Origin: a bacterium
GTDB lineage: Bacteria > Bacillota_I > Bacilli_A > RF39 > UBA660
Reading direction: 5' to 3'
Length of the DNA stretch: 42,149 bases
NCBI GenBank assembly: GCA_030525085.1
Contig: JAUNFK010000009.1
Span: 1 to 42,149, forward strand
Shown here one piece after another: positions 7,746-16,053 of the stretch. Both the position numbers and the translations under genes were made by a program. How positions within the stretch are numbered: the stretch's first letter is position 1; each line of letters opens with the position of its first letter. The notes under the pieces were generated by a model. That model ran no database searches. It worked only from the letters and a program-made list of their open reading frames with translations, and was not told the DNA's origin.

Positions 7746-8633
7746 ATGGGTTTAGTAGTAAAAGATGTTAACAAATCTTTTGGAAATAAGCATGTTGTTG
7801 ATAATATTTCTTTTGAATTGAAAAAGCCAGGAGTATTTGGTTTGCTTGGTACTAATGGTGCAGGTAAGACTACTACGATAAGAATGATTTTAGGTATTAT
7901 AAAAAAAGATAGCGGAGATATCACCTGGGATGGTAAATCTGTTACTAGAGGTAATGTTAATTTTGGGTATTTGCCTGAAGAAAGAGGGTTATATCCTAAA
8001 AGTACTGTTTATGATCAGTTAGTTTATTTTGCTAATTTAAAAGGTTTAGATAAAAAGGAGGCAGATGACACTGTTCGTTACTGGCTTGAAAAACTTAACT
8101 TAATGGAGTATATAAATAGTCCGGCTGAGAAGTTGTCTAAGGGTAATCAACAAAAAGTACAGTTTGTGACAGCTATGCTTCATAATCCTGATTTGATTGT
8201 ATTAGATGAACCATTTAGTGGACTCGATCCAGTTAATACTGAAGTTTTAAGTGGAATTATGAAAGAACTTGTTAGTAAAGGAAAATATATTATTATGTCA
8301 TCTCATCAGATGGGTGTTATTGAAGAGTTTTGCTCTGACTTAGTTATTTTAAATAGAGGGAAAACTGTTTTAAAGGGTAATCTAAAGAAGATTAAGGATA
8401 GTTATGAAACTAATAAGGTTATGATAGAAACTGATGATGATATTAAAGAAGTATTAAGTAAGCTTGATTTAGAGATTATTAATGAATCAGATGGTGTTTA
8501 TACAATAGGTGCTGAGGCATCTGATAGGGATAAACTTTTAAAGGAACTGGTTAAAAATAAAATAAGTATTAAGACGTTTAGTGTTGTTAAGCCTAGCTTA
8601 CATGAAATTTTTATTGAGAAGGCTGGTGAGTAG
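7746..8633 (+). CDS. ABC transporter ATP-binding protein (NatA-like)
   Basis: The ATPase subunit of an ABC-2 type exporter, which hydrolyses ATP on the inner face of the membrane to power the permease encoded next. The protein is 295 residues: Walker A GTNGAGKTT (35-43), signature LSKGNQQ (about 130-136), Walker B LIVLDEP (about 150-156), and a C-terminal extension (about 215-295) of the DUF4162 kind found in NatA-type subunits. The SLHEIFIEKAG ending is also typical. The stop is one base before the permease start. NatAB exports sodium in Bacillus, but the substrate here cannot be told from sequence; drug, peptide or lipid export is equally possible. Confidence 0.9.
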   Translation: MGLVVKDVNKSFGNKHVVDNISFELKKPGVFGLLGTNGAGKTTTIRMILGIIKKDSGDITWDGKSVTRGNVNFGYLPEERGLYPKSTVYDQLVYFANLKGLDKKEADDTVRYWLEKLNLMEYINSPAEKLSKGNQQKVQFVTAMLHNPDLIVLDEPFSGLDPVNTEVLSGIMKELVSKGKYIIMSSHQMGVIEEFCSDLVILNRGKTVLKGNLKKIKDSYETNKVMIETDDDIKEVLSKLDLEIINESDGVYTIGAEASDRDKLLKELVKNKISIKTFSVVKPSLHEIFIEKAGE

Positions 8634-8634
8634 A

Positions 8635-9864
8635 ATGAAGGATTTATTAATTGTTTCTAAGTTTACAATTAAAGATATGGTTAAAAGAAAGAGCTTTATT
8701 GTTTCAAATATTATTTTTCTTTTAGTTATATTAATTGGAACTAATATACCTAGAATTATGGAAAGTTTTAATGCAGATGATGAATTATCTAGATTGCTTT
8801 TGGTTGATGAAGATGGTCTTTTAGGAGATGATTTATTGTATTTAGAAGATAATAAAGATTTGGGGTATGAAATAAAAATAATTGATGGAAAGTATGATAG
8901 AAGTGATGCTCAAAAGGCAATAGATAATGATGAATATGATGAGATTATAAGTTTTTATTTAGATAAAAATACTATTATGTTTGATGATTATCAAGCCGAT
9001 ATGAGTTTAGTTGGTTCTAATGCTGAGGTTATTGTTAATCAGGTTACTAGTGCTTATTATAATGTGAAATTAATGTCTTTAGGCTTATCTCAGGATGAGT
9101 TGGATGCGCTTAATGTTAATTTTGAACTTAATACTAATTATTTATCTAATTCAGATAGTGGAAATAGTACATTTGCAATGATGATGTTTTCAATAGTGTT
9201 ATTTTATGCGGTTTTCTTCTGTGCTAGTCAAGTTTCTGCGTCTGTTACTACCGAAAAGACTTCTAAAATTATTGAGAGTTTAACTACTTCTACTAGTCCT
9301 AAAAATATTGTTTTAGGAAAGACTTTAGGAGTTGGCGTTACTGGATTGTGCCAGCTTGCTGTTTTGCTTATTTTTGGCGTAATTTGTGCTAAGTCATTTT
9401 TGCCTAGTGATGTTTTAAAGGGGGTAATAAATTTAGATTCAATTACTTTTGGAGTTTGGGTTATTATTTTACTATATTTTGTTTTAGGTTATGCTTTATA
9501 TGCACTTATATTTGCTCTTACTGGTTCACTTGTTCAAAAGCCAGAAGATATACAAAGTGCAAATAGTCCAGTATCTATGCTTTCAGTGTTTGCATTTTAT
9601 CTGGCATATTTTTCAATGATAAATTCGAAGAGTGCTGTTAGTGTGTTTGCTTCATTATTCCCTTTTTCTTCACCGTTTAGTATGCCATCAAGATATATGC
9701 TTGGACTTGCTAGTGTGAGTGATGTAATTATTTCACTTGTTATATTAGTTTTAACTGCTGCACTTATTGGTTATATTTCAGTTAAAGTGTATTCAAATGC
9801 AATTTTAAATTATGGTAATAAGTTTAGTTTGAAAGATATTGTTAAGTATTTGAAACAAAGATAA
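8635..9864 (+). CDS. ABC-2 type transporter permease (NatB-like)
   Basis: Membrane partner of the ATPase just upstream. The frame is open from 8581, but the ATG at 8635 is preferred: it lies just after the ATPase stop (8631-8633) with GGTGAG ahead, and gives an N-terminus (MKDLLIVSKFTIKDMVKR) typical of the family. It has 409 residues: a first membrane helix (about 20-38), a large extracellular domain (about 40-175), then five or six further helices containing TTEKTSKIIESLTTS, the conserved cytosolic turn of NatB/ABC-2 permeases. Substrate unknown. Confidence 0.88.
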   Translation: MKDLLIVSKFTIKDMVKRKSFIVSNIIFLLVILIGTNIPRIMESFNADDELSRLLLVDEDGLLGDDLLYLEDNKDLGYEIKIIDGKYDRSDAQKAIDNDEYDEIISFYLDKNTIMFDDYQADMSLVGSNAEVIVNQVTSAYYNVKLMSLGLSQDELDALNVNFELNTNYLSNSDSGNSTFAMMMFSIVLFYAVFFCASQVSASVTTEKTSKIIESLTTSTSPKNIVLGKTLGVGVTGLCQLAVLLIFGVICAKSFLPSDVLKGVINLDSITFGVWVIILLYFVLGYALYALIFALTGSLVQKPEDIQSANSPVSMLSVFAFYLAYFSMINSKSAVSVFASLFPFSSPFSMPSRYMLGLASVSDVIISLVILVLTAALIGYISVKVYSNAILNYGNKFSLKDIVKYLKQR

Positions 9865-9869
9865 AATTA

Positions 9870-9898
9870 TTGCATAAACATTATTTTTTGTGTATAAT
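9870..9898 (+). promoter_or_regulatory. tRNA-Glu promoter
   Basis: -35 TTGCAT (9870-9875), 17-base spacer, -10 TATAAT (9893-9898), 11 bases before the mature tRNA 5' end. Confidence 0.85.
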
Positions 9899-9909
9899 GT
9901 TTGTTGCAA

Positions 9910-9985
9910 GGCCTATTGGTGAAATGGTTAACACATTGCCCTCTCAAGGCAACATTCATGGGTTCGAATCCCATATAGGTCACCA
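9910..9985 (+). tRNA. tRNA-Glu (anticodon CTC), CCA encoded
   Basis: Full cloverleaf of 76 bases. Acceptor stem GGCCTAT/ATAGGTC (one G-T pair), D stem GTG/CAC, anticodon stem TTGCC/GGCAA with loop CTCTCAA (anticodon CTC at 9943-9945), T arm ATGGG-TTCGAAT-CCCAT, discriminator A and encoded CCA (9983-9985). CTC reads GAG; most bacteria manage with a TTC isoacceptor alone, so this should be a second glutamate tRNA. Confidence 0.95.
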
Positions 9986-9995
9986 GTTGATAATT

Positions 9996-10019
9996 AAACG
10001 AGTTTAATCTCGTTTTTTT
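9996..10019 (+). terminator. Terminator after tRNA-Glu
   Basis: Stem AAACGAG (9996-10002) / CTCGTTT (10009-10015), loop TTTAAT, T run to 10019. Confidence 0.9.
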
Positions 10020-10055
10020 AATGTTTAAATGATAAGATATATGTTGGTGATTTGT

Positions 10056-10262
10056 ATGAGTAAGTATTGTAAATTATGGGATTACATTGTAGAACTTAAT
10101 AAAGATAATTGTAGATTAAGTTTTGAAGAAATAAAAAATATTTTGGGATTTGAAATTGATCATTCTTTTTTGAGGTATAAAAAAGAATTAGAGATGAATG
10201 GTTATAAAGTTGATAAAATTTCGACGAAAGAAAAATATGTTGATTTTTGTAAAATGAGGTGA
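10056..10262 (+). CDS. DUF7662-like small protein (68 aa)
   Basis: Sixty-eight residues with the layout of DUF7662: MSKYCKLWDYI at the start, the LSFEEIKNILGFEI motif in the middle and a GYKVDKIS strand near the end. In that family a 'SARKYRAWW' stretch usually follows the motif; here SFLRYKKELEMNGY takes its place. The ATG at 10056 is chosen over 10029 because GGTGA sits just ahead and the family start MSKY matches. Function of the family is unknown; some members occur in defence or mobile contexts. The next gene begins four bases after the stop. Confidence 0.75.
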   Translation: MSKYCKLWDYIVELNKDNCRLSFEEIKNILGFEIDHSFLRYKKELEMNGYKVDKISTKEKYVDFCKMR

Positions 10263-10266
10263 TTAA

Positions 10267-10668
10267 ATGCTTTTAATTGATGGAAAAGAATTTGAAGTAA
10301 CCGAGGAGACTACATTTTTGGGTAATTTTAATAATAATGGAGTCTCTGGTTATAATATAAATTTTAAACTTCTTTTTAAAGATGGAAATAAGAATGGTTA
10401 CATTAATTTAAATACTGGCTTTGAAAAAGAGAAGGATATTAATTTGTTTCTTAATAGGGAGTACTCTGGACTTAATTTTGATACATGTCCTTTTATGTTT
10501 TTTGAGGTGTTTGATACGGTGAAGTTTTTAGACTCCGAGATTGAATGTGAGATCAAAATAAGAATAAATAATATAATTGGTGATAAAGTTAATGTTACTT
10601 TTGATATAGATGATGATTTAATTAAAATTAAATATGCTGGAAATTTAACACTTATTAAAAATATTTAA
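10267..10668 (+). CDS. Unknown soluble protein (133 aa)
   Basis: One hundred and thirty-three residues, acidic, predicted beta-rich, with no signal peptide. The GAGGTGATTAA binding site just ahead supports the ATG. It probably shares a transcript with the DUF7662-like gene. No family recognised. Its stop lies about ten bases before the -35 box of the metal operon. Confidence 0.7.
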   Translation: MLLIDGKEFEVTEETTFLGNFNNNGVSGYNINFKLLFKDGNKNGYINLNTGFEKEKDINLFLNREYSGLNFDTCPFMFFEVFDTVKFLDSEIECEIKIRINNIIGDKVNVTFDIDDDLIKIKYAGNLTLIKNI

Positions 10669-10677
10669 TTTTTTCAC

Positions 10678-10707
10678 TTGACAGTTGAATGAACATTCAA
10701 CTATAAT
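10678..10707 (+). promoter_or_regulatory. Promoter of the metal-efflux operon
   Basis: -35 TTGACA (10678-10683), 18-base spacer, -10 TATAAT (10702-10707). The spacer is almost entirely filled by the ArsR-type operator. Confidence 0.9.
10683..10702 (+). promoter_or_regulatory. ArsR/CadC-type operator
   Basis: Perfect dyad AGTTGAATG-AA-CATTCAACT between the -35 and -10 boxes. It matches the TGAA...TTCA pattern of ArsR/SmtB repressor sites, so the repressor encoded just downstream should bind here and release on metal binding. Confidence 0.88.
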
Positions 10708-10722
10708 GATGATGGAGGCAAT

Positions 10723-11097
10723 ATGGATTGTAAATGTTTAGAATGTGATTGTAATATTATTCATGATGCAGCAGTTAAGAAAACTTTAAAGGATATGCCT
10801 AATAATGTTGTAATAAATAAAATAGCTAATTTTTTTAAGGTTATTGGGAATAATACTAGAGCAAAGATATTGTTTGCTTTAGATTCTAATGAAATGTGTG
10901 TCTGTGATATTGCAAATGTATTAAATATGACGAAGTCAGCAGTTTCTCATCAGCTTTCGGTTTTGAGGGAAGAGAGAATTGTAAAGTTTAAGAGAGTTGG
11001 TAAAGAAGTTTATTATTCTTTAGATGATGAACATGTTAAAGAGGTTTATGAGGTAGCGTTATCTCATGTAAAGGAGATTTTAGATGAAAAAGTATAA
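10723..11097 (+). CDS. cadC: CadC-like ArsR-family metal-sensing repressor
   Basis: A winged-helix repressor that leaves DNA on binding metal ions. The protein is 124 residues. Cys3, Cys5, Cys8 and Cys10 at the N-terminus together with Cys59 and Cys61 in EMCVCDIA can form the alpha3N Cd/Pb site of CadC. Asp102, His104, His115 and Glu118 fit the alpha5 zinc site pattern DxHx10HxxE. The recognition helix is SAVSHQLSVL. GGAGG (10714-10718) supports the start. The gene overlaps the ATPase by 14 bases. Its own operator lies in the promoter. Both metal sites appear intact, so Cd, Pb or Zn sensing is likely. Confidence 0.93.
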   Translation: MDCKCLECDCNIIHDAAVKKTLKDMPNNVVINKIANFFKVIGNNTRAKILFALDSNEMCVCDIANVLNMTKSAVSHQLSVLREERIVKFKRVGKEVYYSLDDEHVKEVYEVALSHVKEILDEKV

Positions 11098-13117
11098 ATA
11101 TAATATAAATAATTTAGATTGTGCTGGATGTGCTAAAGAGGTTGAGATTGCTTTAAATAAGAATAAGGATTTTAAGAATGCAGTAGTTAATTTTAGTACT
11201 GGTAAGATAAGTTATGAATCTGATAAAGATTTTAGTTTAAGTGAGCTTAATAAACTTGTTAAGGCGGTTGAACCTGATGCGAGTGTTAGTACTGATGAAG
11301 AAGTTAAAAAAGAAACAAATATCTATTTTTTAATTATTGGTTTAGTTATTCTTTTTATTGGAATGTATTTGCCAGTTGGTGATACTGTAAGAATAATTTT
11401 GTATATTATTAGTTATTGTTTTCTTTTATATAAGACTTTTGTTAAGGCGATGAAGCTTTTATTTAAGAGTCATGTTATTAATGAAAATATGCTTTTAACT
11501 ATATCTTGTGTTGGCGCTTTATGTATTGATAAAGTTATGGAAGGAGCTATGGTTATAGGTTTATATACTATTGGTAAGGTTTTAGAGGAGAAAGCTTTAA
11601 ATAATAGCAGGAAGTCTATTAAGGGGATTTTGGAGATTAAGCAAGGCTATGCCAATGTGGTTAGTGGTGAAAAAATTGTTAAGACAAGTGTTGAAGATGT
11701 TAAGGCTGGAGATGAGCTTGTTATCAAGAAGGGGGAACGTATTCCAGTTGATGGTATTGTAATAAATGGAGAGACTAATTTAGATGAGTCTGCTCTTACT
11801 GGAGAGTCAGCTTTACGTTTTGTTAAAGATGGTGATGAGGTATTATCTGGCTCTATAAATAAAGGTGATGTTATTAGAGTTAAAGCTAGTGCAGAGTATG
11901 CTGATTCAACTGTTGCGAAGATATTAGAGTTACTTGATAATGCGACTGATAAGAAAACTAAATTAGAAACCACTGTTAGTAAATTAAGTAGATATTATAC
12001 ACCAATAATTTTGGGATTAGCAATTTTAGTAATTTTGATTCTTCCACTTTTTGGAGTATCTATTAAAGAAAGTTTTTATAGGGGACTTACATTTTTAGTT
12101 ATTTCTTGTCCTTGTGCAATTGCGATTTCAGTTCCTTTATCTTATTTTACAGGAATAGGTGCAGCAAGTAAGAATGGTATTTTGATTAAGGGTAGTAATT
12201 ATTTAGATGGTTTATCTGATATAAAAAATATTGTTTTTGATAAGACAGGAACGCTTACTAGTGGAGAATTTAAGGTTAATAATATAGAAATTAGTAAGGG
12301 TAGTAAGTATAGTAAAGATGAGATTATTGATATTGTTGTTAGTGGAGAAGAGATGAGTAATCATCCACTTGCTAGCTCACTTAAGGTACTAGGTGAAAGT
12401 AGTGGTAAAAAAATTACTAAGTTTAAAGAGATTGATGGTAAGGGTATTAGTTTTGTTTATGATGGATTAGAAGTACTTATTGGTAATAAGAAGATATGTG
12501 GATGTAAGAAGAACGCTGATGTTCATGTAGTTATTGATGGTAAGCATGAAGCTTCTATTATGTTAAATGATGGTATTAAAGATAATGCTAATGATGTTAT
12601 AGGTGAACTTAAAGCTCTTGGGGTTAAGACTTATATGTTTACTGGTGATAAAAAAGATATAGCAATGCTTACTGGAGAAAAACTAGGCATTGATGAGATT
12701 AGATATGAGATGCTTCCAACAGATAAGTTTAATGAGTTTGATAGTGTTAATAAGAGTGGTATAACAGCTTTTGTAGGTGATGGAATAAATGATGCACCTG
12801 TGTTAAAGAGAGCAGATATTGGAGTATCTATGGGTGGTATTGGTTCTGAGTCTGCAATAGAAGCTAGTGATATTGTTCTTATGAATGATGATTTAGATAA
12901 GATACCTTTAGGAATTAGAATTTCTCAATATACGAAAAAGATAATTAAGGAAGATTTGATATTTGCAATATCTGTAAAAGTTATTATTTTACTTCTTTCT
13001 GTCTTTGGACTTGCTAATATGTGGTTTGCAGTCTTTGCTGATACGGGAGTAACACTTCTTGCAATATTAAATACTTTAAGAATTACAAATAAATTTAGAA
13101 TAGAAAAGGATAGTTAG
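11084..13117 (+). CDS. cadA: P-type ATPase exporting Cd/Zn/Pb (CadA/ZntA family)
   Basis: A membrane pump that exports divalent soft metals using ATP. The protein is 677 residues: an N-terminal heavy-metal domain with LDCAGC (Cys13 and Cys16), membrane helices, the actuator motif TGES, the ion-site motif CPC (Cys342, Cys344), phosphorylation motif DKTGTLT (Asp386), the NHPLA nucleotide-site motif and the GDGINDAP hinge. The CPC motif with a single metal domain and a CadC-like repressor ahead favours Cd/Zn/Pb over copper. The start overlaps cadC by 14 bases. Two membrane-protein genes follow in the same operon. Confidence 0.93.
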   Translation: MKKYKYNINNLDCAGCAKEVEIALNKNKDFKNAVVNFSTGKISYESDKDFSLSELNKLVKAVEPDASVSTDEEVKKETNIYFLIIGLVILFIGMYLPVGDTVRIILYIISYCFLLYKTFVKAMKLLFKSHVINENMLLTISCVGALCIDKVMEGAMVIGLYTIGKVLEEKALNNSRKSIKGILEIKQGYANVVSGEKIVKTSVEDVKAGDELVIKKGERIPVDGIVINGETNLDESALTGESALRFVKDGDEVLSGSINKGDVIRVKASAEYADSTVAKILELLDNATDKKTKLETTVSKLSRYYTPIILGLAILVILILPLFGVSIKESFYRGLTFLVISCPCAIAISVPLSYFTGIGAASKNGILIKGSNYLDGLSDIKNIVFDKTGTLTSGEFKVNNIEISKGSKYSKDEIIDIVVSGEEMSNHPLASSLKVLGESSGKKITKFKEIDGKGISFVYDGLEVLIGNKKICGCKKNADVHVVIDGKHEASIMLNDGIKDNANDVIGELKALGVKTYMFTGDKKDIAMLTGEKLGIDEIRYEMLPTDKFNEFDSVNKSGITAFVGDGINDAPVLKRADIGVSMGGIGSESAIEASDIVLMNDDLDKIPLGIRISQYTKKIIKEDLIFAISVKVIILLLSVFGLANMWFAVFADTGVTLLAILNTLRITNKFRIEKDS

Positions 13118-13119
13118 TT

Positions 13120-13638
13120 ATGTGGATAGGTTTTATTGTTATTTCAATTGTTGGAACACTTTTACATTTTTTATATGAGATGAGTGGTCATAATAAGGTG
13201 GTTGCTATATTTGCAGCTGTTAATGAAAGTACTTGGGAACACATTAAAATTGCTTTAACGCCAACTTTTTTGTGGAGTTTGTTAGATGGTTTTAAGTATG
13301 GAGCAAACCCTAATTATTTTATAGCAAAGAGTGCTAGTTTGCTTGTTATTGTGTTTTTAATACCAATTATATTTTATACTTACACAGCAATTACGAAGAA
13401 GGCAGTCCTTTGGTTTGATATTATTTATTTTTATATTACTATTTTCTGCTCACAGTATGTTTTTAATTATATTGTAAATATGGAGGCATTTAGTTTTGTT
13501 TATCAATATGTTTCTGTTATAATATTGTTTATAGTATTTGGAACTTATATGGTTGGAACTTTAGAACCTGTTCATAACTTTTTGTTTAAAGATCCAATAT
13601 CTAATAAATATGGAAAAGAAGGACATACTGAAGAATAA
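13120..13638 (+). CDS. DUF6512-like membrane protein (172 aa)
   Basis: About five membrane helices. The conserved stretch near the N-terminus, with LHFLYEMSGHN and AVNESTWEHIKI, matches DUF6512 membrane proteins of Firmicutes. The gene starts two bases after the cadA stop, so it belongs to the metal operon. Conserved His, Glu and Asn residues near the membrane face could bind metal, but nothing is established. Function unknown. Confidence 0.8.
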   Translation: MWIGFIVISIVGTLLHFLYEMSGHNKVVAIFAAVNESTWEHIKIALTPTFLWSLLDGFKYGANPNYFIAKSASLLVIVFLIPIIFYTYTAITKKAVLWFDIIYFYITIFCSQYVFNYIVNMEAFSFVYQYVSVIILFIVFGTYMVGTLEPVHNFLFKDPISNKYGKEGHTEE

Positions 13639-13650
13639 TAGGTGGTAGTA

Positions 13651-14184
13651 GTGAATAATTTAAAAAAATATATTTTGGCATTTATCGTTTTTGCGATTTG
13701 TGGATGGTTATATGAAGAGTTTCTTTTTATAGTAGAAGATCATGTGTTAGTTAATAGGGGTTCTTTATGGGGACCTTGGCTTCCAATATATGGGTTTGGT
13801 GGTCTTGCTGTAATTTTCCTTTTTTATAAGTTTAAAGATGAAAAGATAATGGTTGGTAATGTTAATATTAGACCACTTGTGTTATTTGTAGAGACAACAA
13901 TTATTTGCGTGCTTGTGGAACTTGTTGCAACTTATATTATTGATTTTAGAAGTTTATGGGATTATAGTGATAAGTTTATGAATTTTGAAGGAAGAATTGC
14001 TCTTATTCCGGGACTTAGGTTTGGAATTTTGGCACTACTTGGTATTTATTATGTTTATCCTTTATGTGTGAAATTAGCAAATGTTAAAAATAAGAAAGTT
14101 AATTTTTTGTATTATGTTATTTTTGCATTATTTATAATAGATGCAGTTGCGAGAATTTGGCTTGGTAATAATTATCATGTGTAG
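13651..14184 (+). CDS. Putative CmpB-type membrane protein (PF06541-like)
   Basis: About five membrane helices over 177 residues. The motifs CGWLYEEFLF and GSLWGPWLPIYGFGG are those of the family often labelled 'putative ABC transporter permease' (PF06541); the label does not establish a transport role, and no ATPase partner is adjacent. The frame opens at a GTG at 13642, but GTG 13651 is preferred because AGGTGG (13640-13645) then has a normal five-base spacing. Last gene of the cadC-cadA operon. Confidence 0.75.
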   Translation: MNNLKKYILAFIVFAICGWLYEEFLFIVEDHVLVNRGSLWGPWLPIYGFGGLAVIFLFYKFKDEKIMVGNVNIRPLVLFVETTIICVLVELVATYIIDFRSLWDYSDKFMNFEGRIALIPGLRFGILALLGIYYVYPLCVKLANVKNKKVNFLYYVIFALFIIDAVARIWLGNNYHV

Positions 14185-14213
14185 TTGATTTTAAATGATT
14201 ATTTTGTTAGAAT
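14185..14213 (+). promoter_or_regulatory. gltX promoter
   Basis: -35 TTGATT (14185-14190), 17-base spacer ending in TGT (extended -10), -10 TAGAAT (14208-14213). It starts one base after the previous stop codon. Confidence 0.75.
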
Positions 14214-14231
14214 TGTAGGGAAGAAAGACGA

Positions 14232-15896
14232 GTGAATTTTATGGATGATTATAAAAAACTTGCGGATTTAATATTTCCAGATATAAAGAAAAGTGTAGCT
14301 GATTATGAGAAAGAGTATCCAGAGAGAAATTTAAAGGAAGGAGCTAAGGTTACAAGATATGCGCCTAGTCCAACAGGATTTATGCATATTGGTAATTTTT
14401 ATTCTTCTGTTATTAATTATGTTCTTGCTAAGCAAAGCGGCGGTGTGTTCTTTTTGAGAAATGAAGATACTGATTCATCAAGAGAGCTTAGTGGGGCAGT
14501 TGAGTATATTCGCCACGTGTTAGAGCATTATCATATTACTCCAGATGAGTATGAGTATCGTGACATTCATGAGACTGCCGGTAATTATGGACCATATATT
14601 CAATCAGAAAGAAAAGAAATTTATCATGCTTTTATAAAAGAGTTAGTTAGTCAAGGTAAGGCTTATCCATGTTTTTTAACTCAAGAAGAGATGGATGAGA
14701 TTAGAGCAACTCAGACTGCCGGTAAGAAGAGAATTGGTATTTATGGTAAGTATGCTAAGTATCGTGATTTAAGTCCGGTAGAAGCTATGGAAAGAATTAA
14801 GAATGGCGAGAAGTATACTGTTAGATTGAAGAGTTCTGGTAATTTCTTTAATAAGTTCAAGTTTAACGATTTAGTATTTGGTGAGATGGAATTTCCAGAA
14901 AATGATATAGATATTCCAATTATGAAGTCTAGTAATTTACTTCCAACATATCATTTTGCTCATTTGGTTGATGATCATTTAATGAGAACAACACATGTTG
15001 TGCGTGGTCAAGAGTGGATGAGTAGTGTGCCAGTTCATTATGAGTTATTTAAAACATTTGGATTTAAGATGCCTAAATATATTCATACTCCTTTAATATT
15101 AAAAAAAGATGGAGATAAGATTAGAAAGATATCTAAGAGATTAGATCCAGAAGCTAGAATGACTTATTATGAAGAGAGGGGTTATCCAGTTTATTCATTG
15201 ATTGAAGCAATTATGACAATCGCAAACTCTAACTACGAACAGTGGAGAGAGGGTCATCCTGATGCTGATTTTACTGAGTTTGAATTTTCTCCTAAGAAGA
15301 TGAGCTCTGCTGGAGCATTGTTTGATTTAGATAAGCTTGATAATATTTCTAAGAATTATTTAAGTAAGTTAAAAGCTAGTGAAGTATTTGATGGATTAGA
15401 TGAGTGGTCTAAGATTTATGATACTGATTTTAATGCTTTAATTAATAAACATAAGGATTATACAATTAGCGTATTAAATATTGAAAGAGAGCAGAAGAAA
15501 CCTAGAAAAGATTTTGCTTGCTTTAGTGAAGTTAAAGATAATATTTGGTATATGTATAATGAATTATTTGATAGTGCATTTGATTTTAGTTTCTTAAAGC
15601 ATGAAGAGGATGCGAAGAAAATTATTTCAACTTATTTAAATGAGTATTTTGATATTAATGATGATAAGGATACTTGGTTTAATAAGATTAAAGAGCTAAC
15701 TGATAAAATGGGTTATTGCTCTAATATGAAAGAGTATAAGGAAAACCCTGATAATTATAGAGGTAGCACTGCTGATATAAGTAATGTTATTAGAGTAGCA
15801 CTTACTACGAAACTTACAACTCCTGATTTGTATGAGATTATTAATATATTAGGGGATGCTGAAGTTAGAGCTAGATTTAGTAAAATATGTGGATAA
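14232..15896 (+). CDS. gltX: Glutamate--tRNA ligase
   Basis: Class I aminoacyl-tRNA synthetase charging tRNA-Glu in the cytosol. The protein is 554 residues. The catalytic Rossmann fold starts late, with APSPTGFMHIG around 44-54 (HIG signature) after a 40-residue N-terminal extension, and the KMSKS-equivalent loop is KISKR (299-303). The rest is the anticodon-binding region. The length and the extension fit the divergent GltX type seen in some Clostridia and gut Bacilli. Start GTG 14232 has AGGGAAG eight bases ahead; the in-frame ATG at 14241 is a close alternative. It has its own promoter and is monocistronic. Confidence 0.93.
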   Translation: MNFMDDYKKLADLIFPDIKKSVADYEKEYPERNLKEGAKVTRYAPSPTGFMHIGNFYSSVINYVLAKQSGGVFFLRNEDTDSSRELSGAVEYIRHVLEHYHITPDEYEYRDIHETAGNYGPYIQSERKEIYHAFIKELVSQGKAYPCFLTQEEMDEIRATQTAGKKRIGIYGKYAKYRDLSPVEAMERIKNGEKYTVRLKSSGNFFNKFKFNDLVFGEMEFPENDIDIPIMKSSNLLPTYHFAHLVDDHLMRTTHVVRGQEWMSSVPVHYELFKTFGFKMPKYIHTPLILKKDGDKIRKISKRLDPEARMTYYEERGYPVYSLIEAIMTIANSNYEQWREGHPDADFTEFEFSPKKMSSAGALFDLDKLDNISKNYLSKLKASEVFDGLDEWSKIYDTDFNALINKHKDYTISVLNIEREQKKPRKDFACFSEVKDNIWYMYNELFDSAFDFSFLKHEEDAKKIISTYLNEYFDINDDKDTWFNKIKELTDKMGYCSNMKEYKENPDNYRGSTADISNVIRVALTTKLTTPDLYEIINILGDAEVRARFSKICG

Positions 15897-15941
15897 TTTA
15901 ATAGTTATTCACATTTTTTCTTGTTTTTGAGTAAGTTTTTA

Positions 15942-15970
15942 TTGACTTTAGGGGCAAGGTTTCATATAAT
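15942..15970 (+). promoter_or_regulatory. rplM-rpsI promoter
   Basis: -35 TTGACT (15942-15947), 17-base spacer, -10 TATAAT (15965-15970), leaving a 5' leader of about 75 bases before rplM. Confidence 0.85.
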
Positions 15971-15976
15971 TCATAT

Positions 15977-16053
15977 TGGTACATTTTGATTTGCTTAATT
16001 ATTTGCTGATTTGGGACGTCAAATGATAATTGGGTGATGAAAGGAATTATTTT
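15977..16053 (+). ncRNA. Candidate L13 ribosomal-protein leader
   Basis: The untranslated leader of the rplM-rpsI transcript. It can fold: ATTTTGAT near 15993 pairs with GTCAAAT near 16019 around an A/T-rich interior, just ahead of the AAGGA ribosome binding site (16041-16045). L13-S9 operons of Firmicutes are known to carry an autoregulatory leader (L13_leader). I see position and fold only; no alignment to the family could be run. Confidence 0.45.

Noticed and set aside
14513-14525. CACGTG core as a parS site
   Set aside because: Only the central six bases match; the outer arms differ from the parS consensus. A second CACGTG inside ftsH (19087-19092) and one near 27806 fail for the same reason.
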